Notes: generated by a model not told the origin, from the letters alone. Positions 34,288 through 43,608 are shown, counted from the first letter of the stretch. The stretch is DNA of 64,000 nucleotides from Alteromonas australica (GCF_000730385.1 NZ_CP008849.1:4244834-4308833); one strand, 5' to 3'. Numbers and translations: made by a program.

Positions 34288-35628
34288 ATGACTAAAAAAC
34301 TATCGCTTTCCTCTACCAGTCCTATGATGCAACCCTCCTTTTTATTTGGTACAGCAACTTCCTCTTTCCAAATAGAAGGGGATGCCGAGGGAAGGTTAGA
34401 ATGCATTTGGGATGTATTTTGTCGACAAGCGGGGGCTATCGCTGACAAGTCAGATGGTTTAAGGGCTTGCGAGCACGTTGAACGCTGGGAAGAAGACGTA
34501 AACCTTATTCATAGCCTTGGGGTGGATGCCTACCGATTATCAATTTCTTGGCCCCGGGTCATGCATGCAAATGGCGAAATAAATGAACAAGGTTTGGCAT
34601 TTTATAAGCAGCTTATAGACAAACTTAATAGCTTGAATATAAAAGCGTTTGTTACGCTTTATCACTGGGATTTACCGCAGTACTTAGAACAACGAGGTGG
34701 CTGGCTAAACCGCCAGACGGCTTATGAGTTTGAAAACTATGTTGATAAAATATCAGCGGCACTCGGCGAGCGGGTATACTCTTATGCGACATTTAATGAA
34801 CCTTTCTGTTCAGCCTATTTAGGCTACGAAATTGGCGTTCATGCGCCTGGTAAAACAGGCAGGGAGCACGGTAGAACAGCTGCACATCATATTTTATTGG
34901 CGCATGGGTTAGGCATGAAAATGTTGAAGAAGAACGTACCAAATGCCAAAAATGGTATCGTACTTAACTTTACGCCCTGCTACAGTGCCAGCGATAGCCC
35001 TGCGGACATAGCGGCAACAGAAAAAGCAGATCAGTATATAAATCAGTGGTATATGCAACCCGTCATGGAAGGTTGTTACCCTGACGTCATTCATGAACTG
35101 GCTGAAAAAGACAAACCTCCTATTCAAGATGGAGACATGGAAACTATATGTCAGCCCCTCGATTTTCTCGGCATTAATTTTTATACGCGTCTTCACTACT
35201 CAGCGCCTAGAAACCACGATGAACTTTACTTCGAACACCCGCATTACGAACCGAAAACTGACATTGGCTGGGAAATTCATCCACCCGCACTCACACACTT
35301 GCTGACTTCGCTACATCAACGATACGCATTGCCACCTGTATACATCACAGAAAATGGAGCCGCGATGGCAGATGAGGTTGTCGATGGACGAGTAGAAGAT
35401 AATGACAGGATTGAATACTACCAAAACCACCTACTCGCCGTAGAGAAAGCCATGGACGAAGGAGTGAAAGTAAGTGGTTACTTCGCCTGGAGCCTTATGG
35501 ATAATTTTGAATGGGCAGAAGGCTACGAAAAACGATTTGGTATTGTTTATGTCGATTTTGACACACAATCCCGCATACTCAAAGATAGCGCGAAAGCGTT
35601 TAAAGCGCTGCTAGCACAACGCACATAA
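34288..35628 (+). CDS. GH1-family beta-glucosidase
   Basis: The 446-residue cytoplasmic retaining glycosidase has the start FLFGTATSSFQIEG, the acid/base Glu in TFNEPF (E171) and the nucleophile Glu in YITENGAAM (E355). It also has YHWDLPQYL and WSLMDNFEWAEGY at the usual places. There is no signal peptide, so it acts on sugars brought in by the symporter encoded next. It would release glucose from cellobiose, laminaribiose or aryl-glucosides; GH1 enzymes of this type accept several. Operon: GH1, symporter, LacI regulator. AGGA before the ATG sets the start. Confidence 0.93.
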   Translation: MTKKLSLSSTSPMMQPSFLFGTATSSFQIEGDAEGRLECIWDVFCRQAGAIADKSDGLRACEHVERWEEDVNLIHSLGVDAYRLSISWPRVMHANGEINEQGLAFYKQLIDKLNSLNIKAFVTLYHWDLPQYLEQRGGWLNRQTAYEFENYVDKISAALGERVYSYATFNEPFCSAYLGYEIGVHAPGKTGREHGRTAAHHILLAHGLGMKMLKKNVPNAKNGIVLNFTPCYSASDSPADIAATEKADQYINQWYMQPVMEGCYPDVIHELAEKDKPPIQDGDMETICQPLDFLGINFYTRLHYSAPRNHDELYFEHPHYEPKTDIGWEIHPPALTHLLTSLHQRYALPPVYITENGAAMADEVVDGRVEDNDRIEYYQNHLLAVEKAMDEGVKVSGYFAWSLMDNFEWAEGYEKRFGIVYVDFDTQSRILKDSAKAFKALLAQRT

Positions 35629-35650
35629 CAATAAGACGAAAGGCGCCACC

Positions 35651-37195
35651 ATGGAACAAAAATTAGCAATTAAAGAAAAGATTGGATACGGTTTAGGTGA
35701 TGCAGCTGCCAACTTAGTGTGGCGCGGTGCATTAGCCTACCTTGCGGTATTCTATACTGACACCTTTGGCCTAAGTGCCGCTGCCGCGGCCATGTTGTTC
35801 CTTATCGTGCGCTTATCTGACGGTGTTACCGATATCATTATGGGCATGATTGCTGACAGAACTAAAACCAAGATGGGGAAGTTTCGCCCATGGATTTTAG
35901 GGTCAACCCCATTTCTCGGGCTTTTTATGGTGCTGTGTTTTACCACGCCTAATTTTGGCAGTACCGGTATGCTGGTGTATGCCTATCTCACCTATATTGG
36001 ATTAACCCTAGCTTATACCGTTAACAACGTTCCCTATTCCGCGCTAATGGGCGTGATCACTAGCGATGATAGAGAGCGTACCAGCTTGTCTGGCTTTCGG
36101 TTCGCCGGTGCGTTCTTAGGAGGGCTTTTAGTTATGGGTTGCCTACCTATGATGGTGGAATACTTTGGCGCAGGAAATGATGCCAGAGGCTATCAATACA
36201 CCATGTATGTATTCGCCACTTTATTAGTCGCATTAATGCTGATTACCGTCTACTCCACCAAAGAGCGAGTGCCTGTAGCATTAGATAGTACAGCAACCTT
36301 AAAACAAGAGCTGATAGACTTGAGCAGACACTTGCCCCTTATCCTCATTCCTTTGGCCTCTATCACAGCATTCTTCTACTTCCGTAACCTGTTGACCGCG
36401 GCCATCTTTGTCGCCGTGATGATGATTTGTGCTGTCTTAGTGAGAAAATTAATTGCACGCCCTGAGTCTTCGAATAGCCGCTCCCAACAAGATATTATTG
36501 ATTTACTGACGAACAAGCCCTGGTTGATCCTACTCGGTATGGGTTTTCTAACCATGATGTTCAATGGCATAAAATACGGCGTTATTGCCTATTATTTTAA
36601 ATACTATATTGGTGAAGAACTGCTTATTGGTTACTACTTTATTAGCCTTCTTGTGGTGTCAATTTTTGGTGCGCTCGCTACGCCTTGGTTATCCGTTAAA
36701 TTTGGGCGCAAAAACCTTTTTATCATTTCTTTGATAGTTAGCAGCTTATTTACAAGTGCCATCTTTTTTGTGCCGTTAGGGTCAACCATGGGTATTTTCG
36801 CGCTAGGCTGCGCAGCAGAGTTTTTTGCCGCTATTATGCCCACGTTGTTTTTCTCCATGTTAGGAGACTCAGCAGATTACAACGAATGGCGTACTGGCCG
36901 ACGTGCAACGGGTCTCATTTACTCTGCAGGCTCGTTTGTACAAAAAACCGGGGGCGGGTTCGCTGGCGCACTAGTATTGCTGGTGTTAGGTAGCTATGGT
37001 TACAACGGTATGCAGCCGGAGACCATAAGCCAAAGCCTTCCCGGAATGCGCGCACTCATGAGTTGGATCCCTGCATGTTTTGGTTTTGCCGGCGCGCTGC
37101 TTATCTTGTTTTATCCATTAAACGATAAAAAACAACAGGAAGTCACAGAAACCCTACTAAAGCGACGTAGCGAACAGGCAACAATACCGGCATAA
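35651..37195 (+). CDS. GPH-family sugar:cation symporter (MFS, MelB-like)
   Basis: The 514-residue product has about 12 membrane helices. The first part, KIGYGLGDAAANLVWRGALA, and the cation-site loop DGVTDIIMGMIADRTKTKMGKFRPWIL (here split: DGVTDIIMG, then DRTKTKMGKFRPW) are hallmarks of glycoside-pentoside-hexuronide symporters. The central loop holds a short insertion. It should import the glycoside cleaved by the GH1 enzyme together with Na+ or H+. It begins 22 bases after the GH1 stop and is in the same operon. Confidence 0.92.
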   Translation: MEQKLAIKEKIGYGLGDAAANLVWRGALAYLAVFYTDTFGLSAAAAAMLFLIVRLSDGVTDIIMGMIADRTKTKMGKFRPWILGSTPFLGLFMVLCFTTPNFGSTGMLVYAYLTYIGLTLAYTVNNVPYSALMGVITSDDRERTSLSGFRFAGAFLGGLLVMGCLPMMVEYFGAGNDARGYQYTMYVFATLLVALMLITVYSTKERVPVALDSTATLKQELIDLSRHLPLILIPLASITAFFYFRNLLTAAIFVAVMMICAVLVRKLIARPESSNSRSQQDIIDLLTNKPWLILLGMGFLTMMFNGIKYGVIAYYFKYYIGEELLIGYYFISLLVVSIFGALATPWLSVKFGRKNLFIISLIVSSLFTSAIFFVPLGSTMGIFALGCAAEFFAAIMPTLFFSMLGDSADYNEWRTGRRATGLIYSAGSFVQKTGGGFAGALVLLVLGSYGYNGMQPETISQSLPGMRALMSWIPACFGFAGALLILFYPLNDKKQQEVTETLLKRRSEQATIPA

Positions 37196-37242
37196 TGGAC
37201 TATTACGTTTTAATGGGCATTCACCGGAAGGAGCAGTAGTAC

Positions 37243-38244
37243 GTGGCTACCATATATCAAGTTGCAGAACGTGCGGGGGTATCACTATCAACGGTATCTC
37301 GCGTGTTAAATGGAAAAACCACCGTAAACGCTACTCTAAAGGCGAAAGTCGAAAAAGCGATGTTGGAGCTAAACTACCGCCCTAATTCGGTAGCGCGCTC
37401 TCTCGCCACCAGCCGTTCTGACAGTGTCGGCATTTTAGTGTCTGAATTAAACACCCCCTTCTTCGGCGATTTAATGCAAGGGGTAGAATCCACCCTGAGA
37501 GTAGCTGATAAGCACGTTATTATTACCGTAGGCCATAACAACCTTGAGACCGAGCAAGACGCGGTTGAATTTTTGATCAGTAGAAATTGTGACGCGCTAA
37601 TCATGCATGCAGAAGCCATGCGAGATGAAGATCTTGTTGCGCTTAATGAAAAGCGTTTGCCTATCGCTTTGGTGAATAGGCAAGTCACTGGCCTTGAGAA
37701 TAATTGTATTGCCCTTGATAACGAGAAAGGCGGTTACCTTGCAACCTCACATCTGCTTGAATTGGGACACAAGGATATCGCCTACATATCTGGCCCCATG
37801 AAAATTCGTGACGCCTGTCACCGTTTGAAAGGGCACAAACGGGCACTTGAAGAGGCGGGTGTCCCTTATAACCCTATGCTCACTTACGAGGGTAACTATG
37901 AGGAAGAAGACGGGAAAATAGGCTTACTCGAGCTACTATCTAGAGATACCCCTTTCTCTGCCTTGGTGTGTGCAAATGACTGGATGGCGTCTGGAGCGAT
38001 GAGCTGCGCGCGAGACCTTGGAATGAGCTTACCGCAAGATTTATCCATTGTGGGATTCGACGACGTGGTATTTGCTCATCACGTTTACCCTCGGTTAACG
38101 ACGGTAAGCAACCCGATTGCAGATATGGCGAAAATGTCAGCCCAATATATCCTCAATACGTTGTACGGCCATACCCATCACGTTCAGCACCTATTTGAAC
38201 CTACCTTGGTGGTGCGGGAGTCAACGATGGCGCACGACGGCTAG
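37243..38244 (+). CDS. LacI-family transcriptional regulator
   Basis: The 333-residue product has the LacI helix-turn-helix and hinge (residues 1-60: IYQVAERAGVSLSTVSRVLN, LNYRPNSVARSLA) and a periplasmic-binding-protein-like sugar-sensing domain (60-333) ending with FEPTLVVRES. The start is GTG at 37243 with AAGGAG ten bases upstream. It is the third gene of the GH1 operon. The three palindromes between the receptor and GH1 genes have the form its family binds, so it probably controls both units. The inducer is likely a beta-glucoside. Confidence 0.93.
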   Translation: MATIYQVAERAGVSLSTVSRVLNGKTTVNATLKAKVEKAMLELNYRPNSVARSLATSRSDSVGILVSELNTPFFGDLMQGVESTLRVADKHVIITVGHNNLETEQDAVEFLISRNCDALIMHAEAMRDEDLVALNEKRLPIALVNRQVTGLENNCIALDNEKGGYLATSHLLELGHKDIAYISGPMKIRDACHRLKGHKRALEEAGVPYNPMLTYEGNYEEEDGKIGLLELLSRDTPFSALVCANDWMASGAMSCARDLGMSLPQDLSIVGFDDVVFAHHVYPRLTTVSNPIADMAKMSAQYILNTLYGHTHHVQHLFEPTLVVRESTMAHDG

Positions 38245-38252
38245 CAAAAAGT

Positions 38253-38270
38253 CCATCAAGGGATTGATGG
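38253..38270. terminator. stem-loop after lacI-family gene
   Basis: CCATCAA and TTGATGG form a perfect 7-base stem around GGGA, eight bases after the stop. No T-run follows on the plus strand, so termination is uncertain. Confidence 0.35.
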
Positions 38271-38338
38271 CACAGTGAAGACTTATTTTACAAATGCCGT
38301 TATGCTGGTGGAAACACGCCAGTAAAGCGAAGGATAAA

Positions 38339-38809
38339 ATGAGGTATATAACACTGTGTATATTGTTGTTCATCAGCACGGCAGGATGGGCCAACACGGA
38401 TAGCAAAGCAGACATAAACCACGTATTAGATGAATTACACGCCCAAGCTGCAGCCGCAAACTTTGATAAATACTTCGCGGTTTATACCCCTGATGCCATT
38501 TTCATCGGAACCGATGCTGAGGAAGTATGGTCCATTCACGCCTTCAAAGCATACGCAAAGCCGTATTTTGACCAAGGGAAAGGTTGGACCTATCACCCAA
38601 GAAATCGCCATATTTACTTGTCAGAAAATCAACAAATCGCTTGGTTTGATGAGCTATTAGACAATGTGAACTTAGGTGAAACCCGTGGCACGGGCGTGTT
38701 AGTCAATGAAAATGGCCAATGGAAGGTCGCTCAGTACCATCTGGCTATTCCCATTCCTAATGCGCTTGCAGATGACATCGCTTCGCAAATAAAGGCACAT
38801 CAGCGCTAA
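38339..38809 (+). CDS. exported NTF2/SnoaL-like protein
   Basis: The 156-residue product has a signal peptide (residues 1-18, ending GWA). A single NTF2-like domain follows: INHVLDELHAQAAAANFDKY, FTPDAIFIG-like YTPDAIFIGTDAEEVW, and NENGQWKVAQYHLAIPIPN. Members of this SnoaL_3/DUF4440 group bind small ligands or act as odd isomerases; none can be assigned here. AAGGA before the ATG at 38339 sets the start. It is a lone gene facing the OmpA-type lipoprotein gene. Confidence 0.78.
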   Translation: MRYITLCILLFISTAGWANTDSKADINHVLDELHAQAAAANFDKYFAVYTPDAIFIGTDAEEVWSIHAFKAYAKPYFDQGKGWTYHPRNRHIYLSENQQIAWFDELLDNVNLGETRGTGVLVNENGQWKVAQYHLAIPIPNALADDIASQIKAHQR

Positions 38810-38814
38810 CAAAA

Positions 38815-38835
38815 AACGCCGCGTAAAGCGGCGTT
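38815..38835 (-). terminator. terminator of the OmpA-type lipoprotein gene
   Basis: AACGCCGC and GCGGCGTT pair around GTAAA; six A precede on the plus strand, so the minus-strand transcript has a T-run after the hairpin. Probably also acts for the convergent NTF2-like gene. Confidence 0.85.
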
Positions 38836-38858
38836 GTATTGATGACTCTCAACATCAA

Positions 38859-39500
38859 TTACGTATTCGATTGTGTGAGTGGTTGAATTTCAAGTTCTAC
38901 ACGACGGTTCATTGACCGGTTCGCCGCACTACTGTTAGGTACTTTAGGCGCGTACTCACCCATACCTACAGTGGTAATTCGCGTAGGGTTAACCGAATAG
39001 TTAGTTAGTACATTTTTAACTGCGCTAGCTCTACGCTCTGACAATGCTTGGTTGTACTGCTCCGATCCCGTGTCATCGGTATGACCTTTAATCATTAGCA
39101 CCGTTTTTTCGTAGTTATTTACCACGTTCGCCACATCTTGCAGCACAGGGTTAAAGTTTGGGCTAATGGTTGAACTGTCTGTTGCAAACGTGATGTCGCC
39201 AGGCATGATTAAACGTAAGTTATCGCCTTCACGTACCACCTGCACACCGGTGTCTGATAATTCGCTACGCAGCTCTTCTTCTTGTTTATCCATGTAGTTA
39301 CCAATTGCTCCACCGGCAATTGCCCCTACTGCCGCACCCCATGCGTAACGGCTCTTATCATTGTCACCTGTCGCCTTACCCAGTAATGCGCCTACTACAG
39401 CGCCTATTGCGGCACCTTTTTGCGTATTGTTAGGATCATTAGCACAGCCTGCCACACTAAGTGATGCTGCAATCAAACCTACTGCTATTGTCTTTTTCAT
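38859..39500 (-). CDS. OmpA-family outer-membrane lipoprotein with glycine-zipper region
   Basis: The 213-residue lipoprotein has a signal peptide with lipobox SVAGC (Cys 19). Two glycine-zipper stretches follow (GAAIGAVVGALLG and GAAVGAIAGGAIG, about residues 28-70). Then comes an OmpA C-terminal domain (about 95-205) that binds peptidoglycan, with GHTDDTGSEQYNQALSERRA and NRSMNRRVELEI. This is the YiaD type. It anchors the outer membrane to the wall. The ATG at 39500 is chosen because GGAG lies eight bases upstream; a GTG nine bases earlier is too close to that site. Single gene with its own terminator. Confidence 0.9.
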   Translation of the reverse strand: MKKTIAVGLIAASLSVAGCANDPNNTQKGAAIGAVVGALLGKATGDNDKSRYAWGAAVGAIAGGAIGNYMDKQEEELRSELSDTGVQVVREGDNLRLIMPGDITFATDSSTISPNFNPVLQDVANVVNNYEKTVLMIKGHTDDTGSEQYNQALSERRASAVKNVLTNYSVNPTRITTVGMGEYAPKVPNSSAANRSMNRRVELEIQPLTQSNT

Positions 39501-39731
39501 AAATTTCACTCCATTGTAATTTGCGTATTTGCAAAAATGTTAATTGGAATTGCAATTAGCGTTCCAATCAATGTTTATGCGTTAACAAGGATAACGATGC
39601 TTAATAAGAATAGCGCCATAATACGCTATGTTATATGAACGTACGCTAAACGGGGGAGATATTGGTACCTATGCCAGGTAAATTCTACACGTGGCTTGTA
39701 AGCTCAACCTGTCGCTGTTTAAAGACAAGCA

Positions 39732-40937
39732 TTAACCAATAGAGACTGAGCGCTCAAAAAACGCGTTCACATCAATATTATAATCTGCCGCTATCACCGC
39801 TTTTGAGACTTTTACATTTTTCTCTGTGGTCAAATTCACATCTTTTGGCTCTAAGAAGTGACTGTTTCTGACTGAGTAGAACACTTTCACTATTGGCGCG
39901 AGTGGGGCATTCGTTTGTTCAACCACCATCGCTAATCGTTCGTTTGAAAGTAATACAAGGCTGCCCACAGGATAAACGCCCATGCACTTTATGAACTGCT
40001 GCACCAATGCGAGGTCAAGCCGCTCTGGGGCGTCTGACATTAAGATCGAAAATGCCTTTTGACTCGACATACCGGCTTTATAAACTCGATCTGCGGTAAG
40101 GGCATCGTACATATCGGCAATGGCCAGCATACGGCCAGCTTGACTGATATTCTCCCCTTTTGTTCCTGCTGGGTAGCCAAGCCCATCTAACCTTTCATGA
40201 TGCTCGCTAATCGCTTGAATTAACCCCACATCTAGTTCCGTTTGCTTCAAGAAATCCACGCCATGTACTACGTGTCCTTTCATGATTTCCATTTCAGGAT
40301 CGGTAAGACGTCCAGGTTTATGCAGAATTTCATCCGGAATTTTTATTTTGCCTAAGTCATGCAGAAAACCTGCGTATGAGAGATCTTGTACATCGTCTTC
40401 AGACATCCCCAAATAGCGGGCAAAATTAGCCAGTAAAATCGCAACGTTTAATGAATGCTCTAGGAGATAGTCGTCTTTCTCCCTAATTTTAGTCAGGCAC
40501 AAGAGGGCATCAGGGTTTCTATCTATTGAACTCACAAGGGATTGTGAAAATGCTTTTGGGATACTACTGTCAAACGGTTGCTCTTTTTTAACGCTATTTA
40601 ACAATAGCTTCTGGATGGCCTTACCTTGTTTATGGAGTTTGGTGGCCCGGACCAACTCACTTTCTAAACTGGCGCTCTTTCGTGGTGTATCCTCAACAGC
40701 TTCTTTTTTGTTTTCTTGCTCGCTTTCATCCTGTTCTGACGCCACTTTAAACGCTTTTGATGTATCAATAACTAAAGAAACCACCCCCCGTTTTTTTAGG
40801 GTATCAACAATTGCATCAGAAGTGACCCGACCTTGGTTCTTCACCGAAAGCTGCCCTTTTTGTTCTACAATTTTATGCACAAACATGCCGGGCTTAAGTT
40901 GATTAATCGATATTTTTTTTAAAATATTGGGTGTCAT
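39732..40937 (-). CDS. HD-GYP cyclic-di-GMP phosphodiesterase with DUF3391
   Basis: The 401-residue product has an N-terminal DUF3391 domain (about residues 5-130) with INQLKPGMFVHKI. An HD-GYP domain follows (about 140-320): EHSLNVAILLANFARYLGM, GFLHDLGKIKIPDEIL, HHERLDGLGYPAG. The metal-binding HD and the GYP loop are intact, so it should hydrolyse c-di-GMP to GMP. No receiver, PAS or membrane segment is present, so it is a cytoplasmic enzyme controlled by its N-terminus or partners. AGGACAACT before the ATG is the ribosome site. Confidence 0.93.
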   Translation of the reverse strand: MTPNILKKISINQLKPGMFVHKIVEQKGQLSVKNQGRVTSDAIVDTLKKRGVVSLVIDTSKAFKVASEQDESEQENKKEAVEDTPRKSASLESELVRATKLHKQGKAIQKLLLNSVKKEQPFDSSIPKAFSQSLVSSIDRNPDALLCLTKIREKDDYLLEHSLNVAILLANFARYLGMSEDDVQDLSYAGFLHDLGKIKIPDEILHKPGRLTDPEMEIMKGHVVHGVDFLKQTELDVGLIQAISEHHERLDGLGYPAGTKGENISQAGRMLAIADMYDALTADRVYKAGMSSQKAFSILMSDAPERLDLALVQQFIKCMGVYPVGSLVLLSNERLAMVVEQTNAPLAPIVKVFYSVRNSHFLEPKDVNLTTEKNVKVSKAVIAADYNIDVNAFFERSVSIG

Positions 40938-40983
40938 AGTTGTCCTAAGCTCATCACTTGCACCACACGGGTAAAGTATGAAC

Positions 40984-41322
40984 CTAATAGCGTAGCTTTT
41001 CCAAAAGAGTATACATATCTGGCTGCCATTGAAAGGAAGCCATGCGCACCCTGTTATTTGTCACAAGCACCCCTTCTGATAACAGTCGGCGCCGCTGATC
41101 ATTAGCCTGTTCAGAGTTCTCGGGAAACGCAATTTTACCGTCACTTCGAATAACACGGTGCCAATTAATTTGCGTTTCGCTGGATTTTAAATATTTTGCA
41201 ATAAGCCTGGCCTTTCCCGGCAACCCTGCCAGATCAGCTAACTGGCCGTAGCTCACCACCGCGCCAACAGGCACCATAGAAAGTGTAGATTCGATCCGCT
41301 GCTGATATTGTATATTAATCAT
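40984..41322 (-). CDS. alkyltransferase-like protein (Atl)
   Basis: The 112-residue product is the DNA-binding half of the O6-alkylguanine transferase fold: VPVGAVVSYGQLADLAGLPGKARLIAKYL, then NWHRVIRSDGKIAFP. The active-site Cys of Ogt (PCHR) is replaced by Trp (NWHR, W54). This is the mark of alkyltransferase-like proteins. They bind alkylated guanine without repair and pass it to nucleotide excision repair. The family form is usually PWHR; here Asn replaces Pro. The gene is divergent from the DTW-domain gene. Confidence 0.9.
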   Translation of the reverse strand: MINIQYQQRIESTLSMVPVGAVVSYGQLADLAGLPGKARLIAKYLKSSETQINWHRVIRSDGKIAFPENSEQANDQRRRLLSEGVLVTNNRVRMASFQWQPDMYTLLEKLRY

Positions 41323-41422
41323 ATCACATATTATTCCTTTCCCTTGTGGCTAGCAAGGAACGTGGTATTACACATTAGGCGTATTATAATGAGTGTCCAA
41401 CAGCTTAAAGAGGCGTACTGAT

Positions 41423-42013
41423 ATGCGGGCATATTGCGATAGTTGTCACTATCCCAAATCTACCTGTATTTGCAACAGCATCACCACCTTCGCATCACCA
41501 GTGCGTATTTTCATACTACAGCATAAACGCGAAGCCTCTCATGCTAAAAACACGGCCCGGCTAATCCGGCTATGCATTCCCGATAAGGCTCACATTATCA
41601 ATGTCAGTGATGATGAGGCTATGGCTAGGTTACAAGAAACTTTGGATATTGAATCCACGGCAATCCTCTATCCCAGTGAGCGTAGTGAAATTCTGGAAAT
41701 GAAAGCGGCGAAACTACGTAGTGAACTAACCACGTTAATTCTCATAGACGGGAGCTGGAAGCAAGCCTACGGTATTATGAATAGCCATACATGGTTAGCC
41801 AACATACCCGCCTATAAATTTGATCAAGCGCCTTTATCTGACTATCGAATTCGTCATACCCAAGTTGCCAATAGCCTTTCTACGTTAGAAGCCACTGCCT
41901 ACGCGCTCAACATTTTATACGGCTGTAGCACGCAACCGCTGTTATCGGCGCAAGCGGCCATGCAGCAATATTGGCAGGCGCCTTCTAGTCATCACAGATT
42001 TCATCGAGATTAA
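41423..42013 (+). CDS. DTW-domain tRNA-uridine aminocarboxypropyltransferase
   Basis: The 196-residue product has an N-terminal Cys cluster (C5, C8, C15, C17 in CDSCHYPKSTCICN) and the fold's substrate region LILIDGSWKQAYGIM (about residues 105-119). The DGSW stands where D-x-T-W is usual. YRIRHTQVANSLSTLEATAYAL follows, as in the E. coli enzyme TapT/YfiP. It makes 3-(3-amino-3-carboxypropyl)uridine at position 47 of tRNA using SAM. The ATG at 41423 is chosen; GAGG lies about nine bases upstream. It overlaps the end of the convergent GST gene by four bases. Confidence 0.87.
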   Translation: MRAYCDSCHYPKSTCICNSITTFASPVRIFILQHKREASHAKNTARLIRLCIPDKAHIINVSDDEAMARLQETLDIESTAILYPSERSEILEMKAAKLRSELTTLILIDGSWKQAYGIMNSHTWLANIPAYKFDQAPLSDYRIRHTQVANSLSTLEATAYALNILYGCSTQPLLSAQAAMQQYWQAPSSHHRFHRD

Positions 42014-42609
42014 GCCTGCATTGCCACAAACCCTTTTTGCTCTTTTATTAACCCTATCCAGTTTCTTATGGCTGGATAAGCGGATAAATCAAAGCCACCT
42101 TCGTGCGCAACATGGGTATACGCAAAGAGCGAAATATCCGCTAATGTAATGGTATTTGCGATAAGAAAAGGCGAGGTGGAAAGCTGCTGCTCCATCACTT
42201 CTAACGCTTTGTAGCCCCCAGCCTGTTTAGCCTCAAATTCCTGTATTCTAGATGCCGGCATCCCTAGGTAGATATTGATATAGCGTGCTACAGCAATATA
42301 GGGTTCATGGCTGTACTGTTCGAAAAACTGCCATTGCAGCAGTTGAGCAAAGTCAAAAGGAGACGTCGGAATTAGAGGCGTGCCAGCAGCAAGGTAATGC
42401 ATAATGGCGTTAGACTCCGATAATATACGGCCGTCATCTAACTCTAATACTGGGATTTTACCATTCGCAGATTTTTCGATAAATTCAGGGGTGCGACTTT
42501 CTCCCTTCATAATATCAATATCAATCCACTCACACCCTTTGCCCAGTAACGCTAGCAACAGTTGAAGCTTGTAACAATTACCTGAGCGTTTATCACCGTA
42601 AATTCGCAT
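42010..42609 (-). CDS. glutathione S-transferase family protein
   Basis: The 199-residue product has a thioredoxin-like N-terminal domain (about residues 1-80: RSGNCYKLQLLLALLG, then GKIPVLELDDGRILSESNAIMHYLA with the Glu-Ser glutathione contact). An all-helical C-terminal domain follows (TLADISLFAYTHVAHEGGF). The catalytic position holds Asn-Cys in place of the usual Ser or Tyr, so it may belong to the beta/nu-like groups. It probably conjugates or reduces a small electrophile with glutathione. Single gene, overlapping the convergent DTW gene. Confidence 0.88.
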   Translation of the reverse strand: MRIYGDKRSGNCYKLQLLLALLGKGCEWIDIDIMKGESRTPEFIEKSANGKIPVLELDDGRILSESNAIMHYLAAGTPLIPTSPFDFAQLLQWQFFEQYSHEPYIAVARYINIYLGMPASRIQEFEAKQAGGYKALEVMEQQLSTSPFLIANTITLADISLFAYTHVAHEGGFDLSAYPAIRNWIGLIKEQKGFVAMQA

Positions 42610-42645
42610 CGTTTATCTTCCAGTAGTCACATTGGACTCATTAAA

Positions 42646-43608
42646 CTATCGCCACCAAAAGAACTCAACACATTTGAACAGAAACCAAGAAATGGGAAAA
42701 GGCGCTAAACAAAGTACCACTAAAAGCCGGCGTATTTTCTTTAACGATAGCATCAGTGCCTCTTTTTTAGTTTCTAGCGATTCTATGCGTTCACTAACCA
42801 CACTAGGAGGCAAAACCACGTGCTTAGACGCTATCAGGGTATTAATTTCATTTTCTTGGTCTGCAACAATTATTTTTGAGACCTGGTGGATTCTTCGACT
42901 TAATTGCACCATAGGCCAAAGCAGATACATGGATGCACTAATGAAAAACATAAACAGCACAATTAAATCAAAAAGAGGGACCACCTTGTTTATCCAAAAC
43001 ACGGGGGCAATGGCTAAACCTGTTAATGCCATCACTGAATTCGCTAGCGCCATAGATAACACGCTTTTTAGCAGCACCAGCTCTTGCTGAGGCTCAGAAA
43101 TAGTGCGGGTTACCAAACGCCTAAGGTAAAATGTGTTGGTAAAAATCTGTAATAAGAATAAGACAAACAACAACCAAAAGAGGATAGAGGTAATAGCAAT
43201 AATGAACACTTCTGGCTCGTGAATGCGCGAAATCAGGTTTTCCGCAACCATATAGAATATGGGCATACACAACCCTATTCCTGTGGCCACTATGACATGG
43301 TGAATAAACTGATGGGACAGTCGGTTTTTGTGCAATGTAAAATGACTTAATTGATTGGTTGCCACCAGAATTGATATGAGCGTACTGGCCACATTTTTAT
43401 GAATAATGCGAATGGTCAACCAAAACAAGGAGGTTAGGAGTGATGTGCCTAACGCAGTGTTGAAGTGCCGCTGAGCATCTTCACCATGAATAGGCCATGT
43501 CAGAACGCCAACGTAATAATGAACGCACAGAAGAACAACGAGCAAACACAATGGATACGCCCACATGCTCGTAGATTGGTTGGTTTTTTCGTAAGCACTA
43601 ATTTTCAT
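42646..43608 (-). CDS. unknown membrane protein, tandem paralogue A
   Basis: I recognise no family. The 320-residue product has about six membrane helices with a soluble segment near residues 230-290. It is a clear paralogue of the gene upstream: both contain NVASTLISILVATNQLSHF or NVASSLISLLVKTNQLSRF, then HRNRLS-type and FWI/FWF segments in the same order. The ATG at 43608 is chosen; the frame is open upstream only with TTG. No ribosome site is obvious, so coupling to the upstream gene is possible; the gap is 66 bases. A membrane role of unknown kind. Confidence 0.65.
   Translation of the reverse strand: MKISAYEKTNQSTSMWAYPLCLLVVLLCVHYYVGVLTWPIHGEDAQRHFNTALGTSLLTSLFWLTIRIIHKNVASTLISILVATNQLSHFTLHKNRLSHQFIHHVIVATGIGLCMPIFYMVAENLISRIHEPEVFIIAITSILFWLLFVLFLLQIFTNTFYLRRLVTRTISEPQQELVLLKSVLSMALANSVMALTGLAIAPVFWINKVVPLFDLIVLFMFFISASMYLLWPMVQLSRRIHQVSKIIVADQENEINTLIASKHVVLPPSVVSERIESLETKKEALMLSLKKIRRLLVVLCLAPFPISWFLFKCVEFFWWR

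Noticed and set aside
39540..39720. Possible small RNA upstream of the OmpA-type lipoprotein gene
   Set aside because: AT-rich with short repeats of AATTG but no terminator hairpin or promoter pair to support a transcript.
42632..43090. 152-codon plus-strand frame across the membrane-protein gene
   Set aside because: It is antisense to a clear minus-strand gene with helix periodicity; composition is that of a shadow frame.
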